From positions 4,791,004 through 4,855,003 of the forward strand of contig NC_090191.1 of NCBI RefSeq assembly GCF_024679245.1: DNA of 64,000 nucleotides, in the 5' to 3' direction. Positions within the stretch are counted from its first letter, which is position 1, and the number at the start of each line of letters is the position of its first letter. Below, piece by piece: positions 11,951 to 22,934 of the stretch. Origin of the DNA: Pseudorasbora parva. Lineage: Eukaryota > Chordata > Actinopteri > Cypriniformes > Gobionidae. The translations under genes and the position numbers were made by a program. The notes under the pieces were generated by a model, which saw only the letters and a list, made by a program, of their open reading frames with translations, was not told the DNA's origin and made no database searches.

Positions 11951-12342
11951 CTGATGCTTCTGAACAGGGTATTGGTGCTGTACTATTGCAAGATGCACAA
12001 GGACAACTTAAGCCTGTGGCCTATATCAGTCGGAAGCTCCTTCCCCGTGAAACAAAGTACTCAACAGTGGAGAAGGAGTGTCTTGCGGTCAAGTGGGCTT
12101 TGGACTCTTTGCGTTATTACTTACTTGGACGTAAGTTCCGGCTAGAGACTGATCATCGGGCTCTGGCCTGGTTAGGCCAGATGAGAGACACCAATGCCCG
12201 AATCACTAGGTGGTTTCTGGCTATTCAACCTTTTGATTTTGAAGTACTTTACAGAGCGGGTACTCAAAATTGCACAGCTGACTTCCTCTCAAGGACACCT
12301 CAAGAGGTGTCTGGAGAAGGAGGGGGAAATGTCACAGACTGA
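11951..12342 (+). pseudogene. Pol: RNase H, in a shifted frame
   Basis: RNase H motifs QPFDFEVLYRAGTQNCTADF, ETDHRALAWL and VEKECLAVKWAL lie in a different frame from the RT. The polypeptide ends ENVTD-like residues at a TGA (12340-12342) that lies 11-13 bp inside the 3' LTR. No chromodomain or envelope gene is visible between RNase H and the LTR. Confidence 0.88.
12313..12329 (+). promoter_or_regulatory. Polypurine tract of the retrotransposon
   Basis: GGAGAAGGAGGGGGAAA immediately before the TG of the 3' LTR, where plus-strand DNA synthesis is primed in LTR elements. Confidence 0.85.
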
Positions 12343-13246
12343 CTGTGACCCCAGACTTTTATAATGAAGGGACTGAACATGGGTATGTGCATACACTGAA
12401 CTGTTTCCACCATTACACATACACACAAACTAAATGCCGGCTAAAAATACAATCTGATGTTGCGGGTTTGTAAGCTGATGTTGGTGTTGTAATATCCCTT
12501 ATTCGTCCCAAGTTATCACTTTCCTTGTTTTGTTTGTTTAATGCTAAAATGTGTTGAAATGTTTAATGTTCAGTGATGCATGCTATTATAATATCATTAC
12601 ACACACACACAAAAAGAACAACATACTTTACAACATAAGAGTTTATTTAATTTCATTCAGTATCAGTTTAACTTCAATACATTTCAAACTGCAACACATA
12701 CCTTCGGGTGCACCTTTCACTTGCCAAACCAGTACACATGGAAAGTAGCCATTTTTAAGCTAGCATTTGCTCATCAAAGGTTACTTCATCTAGTTCTGAC
12801 CTCATGGGGGAGGGAGAGAACCTGGGATGTAAGTGTTTCCTTATATGTTTTGTCTTTATTGTTTTGAGCTCTGTACATGTTAGTAGTTGTAAACAATATA
12901 TGTTGTAGAGTTGAAATGTTGTGAAGGTTTTTTTTGTTTATGTCTTGTCATCTGTATGTAACCTATAGGTTTTCCCCTAAAATGGTATGCTCCAGAAATA
13001 GGAGGAGCCAAAGCCTATAAAAGAGGCAGCCATTTTAGGGAAAAAGGAGGATAGTGTGGAGAGATTGAAACACGTTTGTATTTTTGGGCCTGTACATTGG
13101 CATAGCCAACTTACATTCGTATATTGCAAGTTTATTTTCTTTTGTATTATATTTTTTGATTATTGTTCCTGTTTTTTTTCACTATTGGTACTGTATATAT
13201 ATATAATATTTTTTCACCTTGGTGAATAAAACTACTGGACCGTGCA
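12330..13246 (+). repeat. 3' LTR of the Gmr1-like element
   Basis: Near-identical to 5267-6185, with a TATAAAAG box at 13016-13023 and AATAAA near 13225. It ends GTGCA at 13246. The flank that follows (TTTTTGTCC) does not match the flank before the 5' LTR (GAAGGG), so no target duplication is visible. Confidence 0.92.
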
Positions 13247-14902
13247 TTTTTGTCCCCAGTCACCTATTTTACACCTCGGTCTGCTGGTACATCCTAACAA
13301 AGGGGTTTTCAATAAAGTTGAAAATCTCCTTGTGCTCATTCACATCCTTGAATCTGGATTCAAATTCCCCCCTCAGCTCTTCCAAAACATTCACGAATCC
13401 TCTGTGGCTGAAGTGCTGTTGCAGAGATGGGTCATTTGTGATGACAGCTCTGAGTTTGGGGAATTCTCGGTCAGGTATATACAGGACAGTTATTTTGTTC
13501 TGAAATGCTCTGATTGCATTCAGCATGTTGCTTGGAAGCTTATCTCTTTCTTGAAGCTGCAAGTTGAGAGTGTTCAGGTGATGTCAGTCAGAAAGGCCAG
13601 CTGTGTGATCCAGCATGGGTCTTCCAGCTCTGGCTCCCGTTTTCCTTTGCTGCCCAGGAAAGTACAAATCTCAGGGAGGAGGCTCAGAAACCTTTCAAGC
13701 ACTTTTCCACGGGACAAACATCTAACTTCACTGTGCATCAGTAAATCACCATACTCCGTGTCATAGTCCTCAATGAACTGTCGGAACTGTCTGTGGTTCA
13801 GCGCTCTAGAGACGATGAAGTTAACCGGACGGACTTTGCATCACGTTTTGAAATGTATTATTTTTCAGTTTTGATACCAGTGACTCCTGGTGTATGATGC
13901 AGTGGAAACTGATAAAGTTGGGTATTTCTTCTCATTTTTCATAAGCCCAACAAGCCCCTTCTCCTTTCCTCGCTTGCTAGGAAATTTTTTTGTGTGCATT
14001 TTTCATCAAAAAAATGTCAGAAGTGCATTCAGAATGTCCTCACCTCTCGTTTGGCCAACAAGTGGAAGCAAACACAACATTTCTTCTCGGAAGGTCTTTT
14101 CTTTTGGGAACTTCACCTAAACACACAACTGAGCAACATCTGTCATATCGGTGCTTTCATCCACCGCGATACTGAAACAAGGTGCTGCTGACACATCTGC
14201 GCAGAGCTGGTCACTCACGTCTTTGCCGATGTTTTCAATCCGCCTCATTATGGTGGAGTCAGATAATTGTAATCCTTTGATTTGCTTTACAATTGCGTCC
14301 TTGTTGTCAAACTCTGCAAACAATATTTCTGCTGAAGCCAAAAAGCAATCTTTCACAATTTCTGAGTCTGAGAAGGGTTTTTTTCCCCGAGCCAAAATCC
14401 ACACGATCTCAAAAGATGCCTCAGTTAAACGTTCAGCTGTATAAGTTGTCCGGTGTATGAGCCTTTGTTGTCCAGAAAGAGAATAAGAAAGCTTTTTTCT
14501 CCTTATTTCACTTTGACGTGGGTAACTTTCGTTGAATTTTAGGTGCGTTGTTTGGAAATGCCGCTCCAAATTACTTCGCTTAAAACCAGAGCGGGGTTGT
14601 TTGCATAGTAAACACAAAGGGTTCGATCCGTGGAGGACAAATAAAAATTCTTCTGTCCACTTTTTTTGAAATTTTCTATGCTCATCTTGTATGACTCGTA
14701 CCTTTCTCTTTTTAGCAGGAGTTGACTCTCCACAAACCTCGTCTCTGTCATTCTGTCGATTCGCGTTAGTTGCATGTTCAGAATCTTTAGTTCCTTCGTT
14801 TGTCACTGTCACATTGGTTTGTTTCTGTCCACTTGTTTCGCGACTTTGTTTAAAAATAAATCGATCCATTTCCGTCTGTATATAAAACAAGCTAACTACC
14901 AT
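13247..14902 (-). pseudogene. hAT-type transposase-like gene, N-terminal half
   Basis: The N-terminal 261-codon frame (14902 down to 14117) begins near MDRFIFKQS. It has a basic stretch (AKKRKVRV), a BED-like zinc finger (CLLCKQ...RHFQTTH) and, near its end, CFSIAVDESTDMTDVAQL, the first hAT catalytic Asp region. A middle part near 13560-14100 is frame-broken. A second open piece (13562-13269) reads FPKLRAVITNDPSLQQHF and FESRFKDVNEHKEIF before a stop. The order and orientation place the C-terminal half at 4742-5266. The family is the GTF2IRD2/ZBED-like domesticated-transposase type. This copy is dead. Confidence 0.8.
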
Positions 14903-15381
14903 GAAAATGCTGTAAATAACCGCAGCTATAAGCTATAATATGAAGTGTCAGGCTATCCTCCAATCATATTGCTCCATTTTAGCTAGTCTATAACATTTTA
15001 TTTTTTAGTAAATCCCCAAAAATATTCAATGTTCACAAGCATGCTAATGGGTATGCATGATATATATTTTAATGTAAACTTTATTTTTACCCTTAAGTCA
15101 TTTTTTTTCACCTCAGCTGAATAATTACACAAGTTTAAATGGGTAAATCTTCAACAGATATTTTTTATTCTTCGTTTTCTTTTCTGACATATTCAGTTAT
15201 TGTTAAAACACACTACACGTGCTTCTTCTGTGCATTTTCAGCGCTTTTTGTGTGAGATAATATTTATTTTGTCCATCAAAAGTGTGCTTTCACTTTAATT
15301 GAGCGTCAGCAGCGCAGCAAAAACAGACTCGCCGAAACCCCCGCTTCACTGCTGCTCACGCGCTGCTCCTGCTCCCGGTGT
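14903..15381. other. No gene recognised
   Basis: AT-rich DNA 5' of the hAT gene, possibly its non-coding part. No recognisable terminal repeat of the hAT element was found here. Confidence 0.4.
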
Positions 15382-15805
15382 GAAATATGTCAATAGAAAG
15401 CTTGAAATGTATTTTAATCAAAACCATTAAAAATGAAAAGAAATAAAATTGAGTATTATATTCCGCACTGAAGCGCATGAAGCTTGCCAACAAAGCACCG
15501 GCAACAGTAGCCTAATGATTATGATTGTGTCAAAAATAGCAAGGGGACTTTTTACTTGTTTATTAAATATAATAATAATAATGTTAATAGTGTTTTCTGT
15601 GTCAGTGTCAGCTGCAAAGATGAAGTTGAAGATGCTGAGTCGTCATCTCCGCAGTGAACGCGCCAAGAGAGAAATGCACATTTCATACAGACACACTATC
15701 AGAGTGGCTATAGCCACTATATTGAAACTATATATAGAAATATATTTATTTTCATTTTTAATGGTTTTGATTAAAATGCTTTCAAGCTTTCTATTGACAT
15801 ATTTC
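15382..15805. repeat. Foldback repeat with about 60-bp inverted arms
   Basis: The left arm (15382-about 15443) and right arm (about 15744-15805) are near-perfect reverse complements, containing GTCAATAGAAAGCTTGAAA and AATCAAAACCATTAAAAATG. About 300 bp lie between. No clear target duplication is seen outside the arms, and the short frame at 15449-15817 has no recognisable domain. Confidence 0.75.
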
Positions 15806-16024
15806 TCATGTCTGTGAGGCAAGTAGCTTATATGCTGAGTTTCGGTTCATTTATGAGTTCACGCTATATATGCGAGTGATCACTCCCGTGCCTCCATATA
15901 TTGTCTGCTATATTTGCTTCTTATTTATTAAATACAGGAAATTGGTTGATTTAACATTAAGATACAATTTATATCAAACGAAATTAACTTTACAGAAAGG
16001 CCTTCTACAAAACAATAGGACCAC

Positions 16025-16713
16025 TTAAAGGTGAACTATGTAGTATTTTTGCAGTAAAATATCCAAAAACCACTAGGCCGGTGTTATATATTTTGTTCAG
16101 TTGAGTACCTACAATATCCCAGAAGTTTCCAACTATTTGTAAATTGTGAGAAAATTGCTATTTTAACTAAGGACAGGGACGTTTCAGCATTGCATTTGAG
16201 GGGGTTGCCTGTCAATTGCGTCATATCTGCGCTACCCTCGGTTTCGGGTTTTATTTCGCAGGAGCGTTTTTACTCTTAGCAGTGTGAACAAGTGAACGCA
16301 CGGAGTAAAGTCATAACATCGGTTTGAACACACTTAAATGTATCTAATGTGATTAACAGAGCTACATTACCTCAAAATCATAACCGGAAGAGCGGATCTG
16401 TGCAGGCGCCCGGCGAATGTGTCCCGTCCCGTCATAATAAAAGTCCCGGTATTCGCGAGGCGGGGATTTGTTTAACAATCGATCCAGCAGCTGTGCTCAG
16501 GTCCAGAACACTCGGTCCAGCTCTGCTTTAGACTACAGTAACGTTAATAACCGCATGCATGAACGTGATTTCTGCCCGAGTCCTATTTTCCACCGGCTGT
16601 GATGAGAAGACCACATCTCCCAAGATGCTGCGCTCACACTTTGTGTCATCAAACTACGATTTATTTTGAATAGGCGCCCTCCAGTGGACAAAAGCTGCAT
16701 AGTGCACCTTTAA
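16025..16713. mobile_element. TTAA-flanked MITE, copy 2 (inverted relative to copy 1)
   Basis: TTAA at 16025-16028 with AGGTGAACTATG inside, and CATAGTGCACCT then TTAA at 16710-16713. The interior matches copy 1 (2080-2753) in reverse orientation, for example the segments containing GGCGCC, CCCAAGATGCTGCGCTC and AGTAAAATATCC. Non-coding. Confidence 0.85.
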
Positions 16714-17340
16714 GTGTTCAAAATAATTTTTGACTCACTCCAGGTCTTCCGACATGATGTGTCCAATCTTCCTCATGCTGTTCACTTTTCATATTCAACA
16801 TAGTTTAAATAAAAAAATAAAACATTACATTTAAACATAAATATGTAACTAAATACCGTTTTTAATGGCTACAACAATATGGCCTGCCCTGCAGTACAGA
16901 GAAATTGTCGGATCAGATTTGAGCAGGTGAGCGTGAGTGGATTTAGCCAGCAATGCAGAAATAAGCCATAGCTTTTTTATTTACAATTTTTTGGTCTACA
17001 TTTATACATTACTACTATAGTACTATAGTAGCTACTACTAATAAAACCGATCTCTGGGGACCCCAAAAGTATGTTAGAATTGTCCTAACTTAGCGTAGTG
17101 GAATGTATTTGGCATACATATGGTACGCAGTTTTTCGCGTAACTTTGTAATGTTGAATCAGTGCTATTACTGTTGATTTATGGTTGAAATCTCAAAAACA
17201 TTTTAATATCAACGGAGGGTGCAAAATGATGTTGAAAAAAATATGACTTTGTAATGTTGAATCAATACCATTGATTTGTGGTTAAAATATCAGTATTGCT
17301 CAGTCATTACCCAATCATTATCTAATCGGCATGAGCGTAA
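16714..17340. other. No gene; contains a perfect 20-bp palindrome
   Basis: Intergenic AT-rich DNA upstream of the RPA-like gene. CTACTATAGTACTATAGTAG at 17012-17031 is its own reverse complement. Nothing else can be supported. Confidence 0.5.
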
Positions 17341-17359
17341 TTTGCCTATCACAGGTAGC

Positions 17360-17367
17360 TATAAATA
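17360..17367 (+). promoter_or_regulatory. TATA box upstream of the RPA-like gene
   Basis: TATAAATA, 115 bp before the ATG at 17482, a fitting distance for a short 5' UTR. Confidence 0.55.
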
Positions 17368-17481
17368 GTCAGTTGCGTGCGGTATTTGTGATGTCGTCCC
17401 AATGCCGCAAGTTTGGTGTTAGGAGAACGCGGTAGCTTCGTTTCCTACAGTAAGCTGTGTCAATAGAACCTGGAGCGCAAT

Positions 17482-18818
17482 ATGGCTACTCCTAGTAAAG
17501 TTCGAAAGGAAGGTGAACACTCGGTGGAGGGTTTCCTTTATAATGGTTCGGCCAGAAAACAGTCCAAGAATTCTCCATATTTCACTGCGGTAATTCAAAC
17601 AGCTAGGCAAGAATACCACAGAGTGGTCGTTGTTGCCATGGACAAGAAAGTCACCTTCTCTCAAGCCGAGAAGAACGGCAACGCAGTGAGGCTGAGGAAC
17701 ATCAGGCACAGCATAAGTAAGTAGCTTAAATATTTTTACAGATCAGCTTCATGGGTGCTGTGTCTTGTAGCTCACTGCCAGATCGGCATTAATCAAAGTA
17801 ATTTGGTTTCTCTGATCCAGGTGGCTTTGATGTCATGTATTCACATGGGACCAGTGTGGAGGTGACCAGCTTGCCGTTTCTGAGATGCGTGCCGCCGAGC
17901 TGCAAAACCATGACCGTAGCGGGGGTGAAGGCTCTCGTCCCAGACAGAAGGTGAGAGTCGGACCGCTGTCATTTTGCTTTTCTATTTGTGGCTAAAATGG
18001 TTAGAAAACTAATGATGTGCTTGTGTGTTTTTTTGGTTGTTGTTTTTTTTAAGGTTGGAGAGGTCCATGTGTCAGCAGTCGTGACGGCCAACAACTCTGC
18101 CTATGACCTGAAGGAGGTGCGCATCTTCGACGGCATGGGCAAGATCAAACTCACCTTGTGGGATAGGTTCGTCGACGTGGTTGATAGCGGCATGTCTTAC
18201 GCATTCAAGAACCTTTCAACTCGCAAGATAGACGGGTGTATTTGCCTCTGTACTGGCCCGTCCAGTGTCATTGAGGCAATTGCTGATTTGGAGGTGGCGG
18301 AGCAAGAAGGCGGCGAGGAAGAAGATGGGTCAACGACGCTTCTCAGCGCCACAATAAAGGGCATAGAGGTGACCATCCAGCGAAGATGTTCGAGCTGCCA
18401 CCATAAACAGAAGAATTTTGAGGAGAAGTCAACCATGCACCGATGTGAGGGCTGCAGGCTTAAACAGACGTCGCTTTCCTTCTTCACTACTTTTGCCGGG
18501 AAAGCTGCAGTATCAAGTGAGCAAAGCGTGGAGAATGTGGTGCTGACAAGCTCGGCGCTGTCTACATATCTGCGTGCCTCCTGCCTTGCAAGCATGTTCA
18601 ACGATTCGGAGTCGATAGAGGGTTACTTTTTGCAGTCGTCTGCCTTTGACCTTAAAATCAACGTTGATGGCTTCCTTGTGTCTATCCTGCCAGCTGATTC
18701 AAAAAGTGGTGTTGGCCCGTCAGAAGCAGCACGTCCGTCTTCACTACCGGAGGAGCAGTGTGACGAAGAGGAAAGTATGGCCCTGCTAGCAGAAGTCGGA
18801 GAAGTACAGCTACTTTAA
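17482..18818 (+). CDS. RPA-like protein with OB folds and a zinc ribbon (three exons)
   Basis: Exon 1 (17482-17716) starts MATPSKVRKEGEH in a fair context and ends at a GTAAGT donor. Exon 2 starts at 17821 after CCAG. Exon 3 (18054-18818) follows a T-rich acceptor. The N-terminal part (PYFTAVIQTARQEYHRVVVV) looks like one OB strand set. Exon 3 opens with an RPA1-type OB fold (VHVSAVVTAN, then GMGKIKLTLWDRF) and a CSSC...CEGC zinc ribbon with 20 residues between pairs, then an acidic tail. By family this suggests single-stranded DNA binding. The strong exon-2 donor at 17951 gives a one-base phase mismatch with exon 3. A weaker donor at 17925 keeps the frame open (367 aa). The gene is either functional through that donor or has a one-base lesion. 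No orthologue is named. Confidence 0.65.
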
Positions 18819-19565
18819 GGAAGGCGAGGCTCAATTCGTCTGCTGGTTTGTTCGTAAAAATAATCGTTTTTTGAGTTTAGACTATGGTCTGATTCGTTTT
18901 TGTTAATTGTATTTGTTCTGATTTCAAGTTTTACATGCAAGATTTTGTAACTTTAAAAAAAAAATGTCTTTCTATTTTCCTTGTATTGAAGTTCTTTACG
19001 TGTTTGTAAGATTTGGTAAATGTTTAATCTTTCAATTTTCATCTACTGTGTGCTAATTGAAGTGGAGTAAAGGATTTAGAATAGCCCTATTTAAAATAAC
19101 ATCATAAATACTGTATTAGTCAATTTAGCTATAATGATTTGTAGAAATCGAGACAGAAGCGCGTAGAATCATTTAATCATTTGTTGTGAATCAATCGGTT
19201 CAATTGACGTAGTCTAAAGCTCCGGTTCTCTTGTCACTCGCCAGAGACAGATTCATGCTAAAGAGACACCCAGAAAATCGAGAAAAACTAGACGTCCAGA
19301 AATCTAAACTGTTGTCTCGAATCTGGCCTTAATTGTCCCGAAAATTATACTAAAGCAAAAGCTTAAGAAGTTATTGTCTGATAAACATTAAAAATTGATT
19401 GAATTGAATAAAAACTGTCTGCGGAGGTTGAGCCGTCCTGCAACCATCCCCGCTGCCGCCGGCTGCTCATTGGCTGCAGCATTCAAAGTTTTTTTTTTTA
19501 AATTTTTTTTATTTAATTAAAAAAAAGAATAAATAAAATAATAATAAATAAAATAAAATAAACGT
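18819..19565. other. 3' flank of the RPA-like gene, with a dispersed repeat
   Basis: No coding sequence. Bases about 19120-19260 (ATGATTTGTAGAAATC..., TCATTTGTTGTGAA..., GTCACTCGCCAGAGAC) recur at about 32085-32225. An AATAAA near 19407 could serve the RPA-like gene. 19490-19562 is low-complexity A/T. Confidence 0.55.
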
Positions 19566-20640
19566 ATGCGGCTAGGCGCAAATTTAGATATTGATAAGCT
19601 AATTTTCATTCATTCCGTTGACATGGCTGGTGTACCGGAACCCCAACATGCTGCTAAAAAGCAAAAATGCCTCGGCAGGTACCGGGAGGAGTGGGTGGGG
19701 AAGTATCCATGGATTGCTACAGCCGTAAGCGATGAAAGTAAAGCGTTCTGCAAAGTGTGTAGGAAAGAGCATGGTGTTTCTCACGGAGGGGAGGCAGATG
19801 TTAGGCTCGTCCTTCTTTAAGAAGCAGGATGATTCCATGTATAATAAAATAGATGCTGCTGAGCTGACCGCAGTGTTCCACTGTGTGGCCCACCAACAAT
19901 CATATAGATGGCTTGACTGTGCGATGCAGTTAACACCAAAACTGTACTCTGATTCGGCTAAACACGTCAACTGCAGTTGCACAAAAGCTGAGGCACTGGT
20001 CACAAACGTCCTGGCACCACTCGCATCTGACTTCTCTCAGAGCCTCGAGTCAAAAGCTTATTTTTTTCAATTGCAACAGATGCCTCTAATAAAGGCAATG
20101 TGAAAACATTCCCGATCTCTGTGAGATTCTGGACTCCTGAGCAGGGCATCCAGAACAGAGTTCTTGATTTCTTTGAACAGGCAGCCGAGAGCGTAGATGC
20201 TGTCACTGACACCTTGCTGAAAAAATTAAAGGAACACAAACTCAGTATCCACATCTCAGCATGCTTGGTTGACAATGCGGCAGTAAATTACGGTAGAAAA
20301 CACTCCATTTACCAAAATCTTAAAAAAGTCAACAGCAAGATCCTGCCCGCAAACTGCCCAGCTCACATTATACACAATTCCGTTAAACGTGCCAGCAACG
20401 CACTGCAAACAGATGTGGAAACTATTGTGATAAAATCATTCCACCCTCAATTTTTTTTTTGAATTTGCTGACATGGAGTACCATAAACTGTTGCCCCACG
20501 TCCCGACACGATGGTTGAGCCTGCTCCCTGCAATTGACAAGCTTATCAACAGCTGGCCAGCTGTGCGGAGCTACTTTATGTCGCTGGGAGAGGAGGCTGG
20601 GTTTGTTTTTGGTTGTTTTTTTTGTTTAACCCCCTCCGAG
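19566..20640 (+). pseudogene. hAT-type transposase-like gene (KIAA1586-like), broken
   Basis: The first piece (19566-19820) carries YPWIATAVSDESKAFCKVCR, the first half of a BED-like finger. The frame then shifts to SSFFKKQDDSMYNKIDAAEL. Further on are ATDASNKGN around 20070-20098 (the hAT catalytic Asp), FWTPEQGIQNRVLDFFEQAA, LVDNAAVNYG, PANCPAHIIHNSVKRA, and finally HKLLPHVPTRWLSLLPAIDK. At least three frame changes separate these, and sequence homology stops near 20600, before the C-terminal dimerisation domain. A different hAT lineage from the gene at 13247-14902. Confidence 0.82.
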
Positions 20641-20931
20641 AAGCTATTGTTTTGGGCTAGTAGTTGGCGGATTTTGTTGTAAAAACTTGACAACCCTGTC
20701 TGCACACGCCCTGGAATAAACTTAGCCGGTGTTGTAAAAAAAGAAAAGAATTTATTGATACACAGATTACTTACCCAACATGATAATCATCTTTGAGAGA
20801 AATTATGAAGGTGAATGCAGATACAAACAAGCTCTCCGTTTAGGATTCGAGTAAATATAATCCAAGCCCCTTTGATGACGTGCATGATTACGTTACTGTT
20901 TATCATCTGTCCGTCATCTGTCCGTCATCGC
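20627..20931 (-). repeat. Dispersed repeat, copy inverted relative to 53471-53766
   Basis: Reverse complement of 53471-53766: shared segments include TTTTTACAACA/TGTTGTAAAAA, GAGAAATT, CAAGCCCCTTTGATGACG and CATCTGTCCGTCATC. This copy has the last motif duplicated. Non-coding. Confidence 0.8.
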
Positions 20932-21949
20932 CTTCAGGAACAGAATGATTTAAAAAGGGAACAAGTCATTGTTTTGTTGCCAAGTCTCAGTTAGACAAAG
21001 AAAATCGAACTTACGATCAAGCAGCAAGTCATAGACAAAAGGACCTAAACTGAAATTGAATGAATAGTCCATAGTCCAAATGCAAGATCCCTCTTCAGTT
21101 GTTTGTGGTAGTCACCACGGTCAGCTTTGTCTAAGAGACTGTGATCGCCAGTCAGAATATGTTTCCTTGGAGGACAAGGGCTCGAAGACTAAATAGATGG
21201 AATCGCACTTAAGAGTGGAAACACAAGATGGAAAACTGAGCAGAGAATAATCCACACAACTGCAAACCATAGAGGCAGTTTGATCGTCATAACCGCAGCG
21301 GAGCAGGAGATTTAAGGATGCTAAAAAGGAAGTATATTTAGGACAGCATAAGATTTGGATGTTTTTCAAGGACTTTACGGAATGGAAACAGAATACTTAG
21401 CTGAGCTTATTAAGCCCCACAGTCCAGGCGTAACACTAAGATCATACATAGAATACGTTTCTCTTAACTCGTTCTGTAAATGGTGGAAAAATTATAGAAA
21501 TCATCATTCTTTCTAAGGGAATGTGAAGTAAACATATGAGAATGTTTAAACATGCTTTCAGACTAAAGCCCTAGAGTTTTGTGCTGTCCTGTGACTACAA
21601 ATAAACAGAAAAAGACGTGACTGAATAAGTGTGTCCTCCCTCTTTTGTGAAATATTGGTAGAAAACCTTATTTCTGTAAGTTTACTGTGCCATCCTGACA
21701 AATTAATTAATTATTATCAATGTATCGTTTTAATCATAAAATTGTGATAAAACTGATGCTTGGGTTTAAAATATTTAAGTAAAAAGCAAATAGGCAAACA
21801 TTTATCATGTTCATTTAACAATAGTTCTAGTTTCCAGTCTGATAACACTTCTCTTTGTTGGTGAAATGATGGAGTTGTGTGACGTTGTTTCAGAGAGAAG
21901 AGTTAAGGGAGGGTTTAGCACTGGAAACAGTGTGATTTTGAGCTCAGCA
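20932..21949. other. No gene recognised
   Basis: No motif-bearing frame on either strand. The longest frame (21121-21369, minus) has no recognisable domain. Confidence 0.45.
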
Positions 21950-21957
21950 CTGCAGGA

Positions 21958-22546
21958 TAGGGCTGGGAATCGATTCCAAGGCGTTGAGAATCGAGTCGAT
22001 TCTGATTCCATCGAGGGAAATCGACTCCTCTTTAAGAGCGCTTTCAGTTCAACGGAGTTTAGCATTCATTTGTCTCTCGCTCACTAATAATGATTGGAAG
22101 TCTATTTAATTTCTTCAAAAGGTTCTTTTAGACATTTAGTTTCAAATAACCAGCTAAAAATAAAACTATTTAGCTGTTCTTTTAGGTCATTGTGTGATAA
22201 TGTCAATAGAACCTATTTCTAACGACTTATGATGGTATTCTACACTGAAACGTTCAATATCCATATTGCTGATTATTATCCTACCTTTCATTCACTTAGG
22301 TTAATGATGTTTATTGTCAGTTTCCTTCTGTGATCCTGCATCGTGGACAAGTTTACTACATTTTAAATCACATTTACTGCTGGGCTATATGGGCCATTTC
22401 AGGAGCATCCATAATTTAAAATCAATCACAGTTATTGTAACAAGAATTAAAAAAAAAAAACAAGAATAGAAAATGACAGTCTGGAATTGATCCTTGGAAC
22501 CAGGAACTGGAATCAATTCCAAAAATGTCAGAATCTAACAGCTCTA
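21958..22546. mobile_element. Non-autonomous hAT-like element
   Basis: The left end TAGGGCTGGGAATCGATTC and right end GAATCTAACAGCTCTA are imperfect inverted repeats. The flanks CTGCAGGA (21950-21957) and CTACAGGA (22547-22554) match in 7 of 8 bases, as expected for an aged hAT duplication. No transposase. Confidence 0.7.
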
Positions 22547-22554
22547 CTACAGGA

Positions 22555-22934
22555 CAGAGACTATTATCCTGGCCCGGCCCGTTGAAAGCCCTGGCCCAAC
22601 TGTGGATAAGCTGCTATTGCCAGATCTCCACGTTTGGATCATTAGAATTTTTTTTAAAAAACAGTTATATTATTATTTTTTATTTTTTTGTGCAGGCCTA
22701 CACATTTTTATGTGTTTTAGTTGATACAGATTTATACTTCTGTTTACATGTAAAATAGTGACTAGTTCATTCTTCATTTGGCTGATTGGGTCTGACTCTG
22801 GCTTCTTTACTCCTCTCGAGTCACTGGACGGATTCAGGACTCTAAGGTGATTTAATACCATAACAATAATAAACACATTATTCTTCACAGTCTCTCAATT
22901 AATACCACCCTGATGACATATGAAACCAGTTCAC
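22555..22934. other. 3' flank of the zinc-finger gene
   Basis: Probable 3' UTR and downstream DNA of the minus-strand zinc-finger gene. No other gene is visible. Confidence 0.4.

Larger units (their letters stand above)
5267..13246 (+). mobile_element. Gmr1-like Ty3/gypsy LTR retrotransposon (IN before RT)
   Basis: Two about 918-bp LTRs of near-identical sequence (5267-6185, 12330-13246) start TG and end CA and flank gag and pol. A purine tract ends at 12329, directly before the 3' LTR. Domain order along the plus strand is capsid, CCHC knuckle, protease, integrase, reverse transcriptase, RNase H. Integrase upstream of RT is the hallmark of Gmr1-like gypsy elements and differs from ordinary gypsy order. 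Defects: no recognisable primer-binding site, truncated gag start, a 1.9-kb DNA transposon in gag, an in-frame stop in integrase and a frameshift at the RT/RNase H boundary. No clear target duplication was found. Confidence 0.9.

Noticed and set aside
5261..13252. Target-site duplication of the Gmr1-like element
   Set aside because: Flanks GAAGGG and TTTTTG do not match at 4-6 bp. The 5' edge of the internal region is also deleted, so no duplication is claimed.
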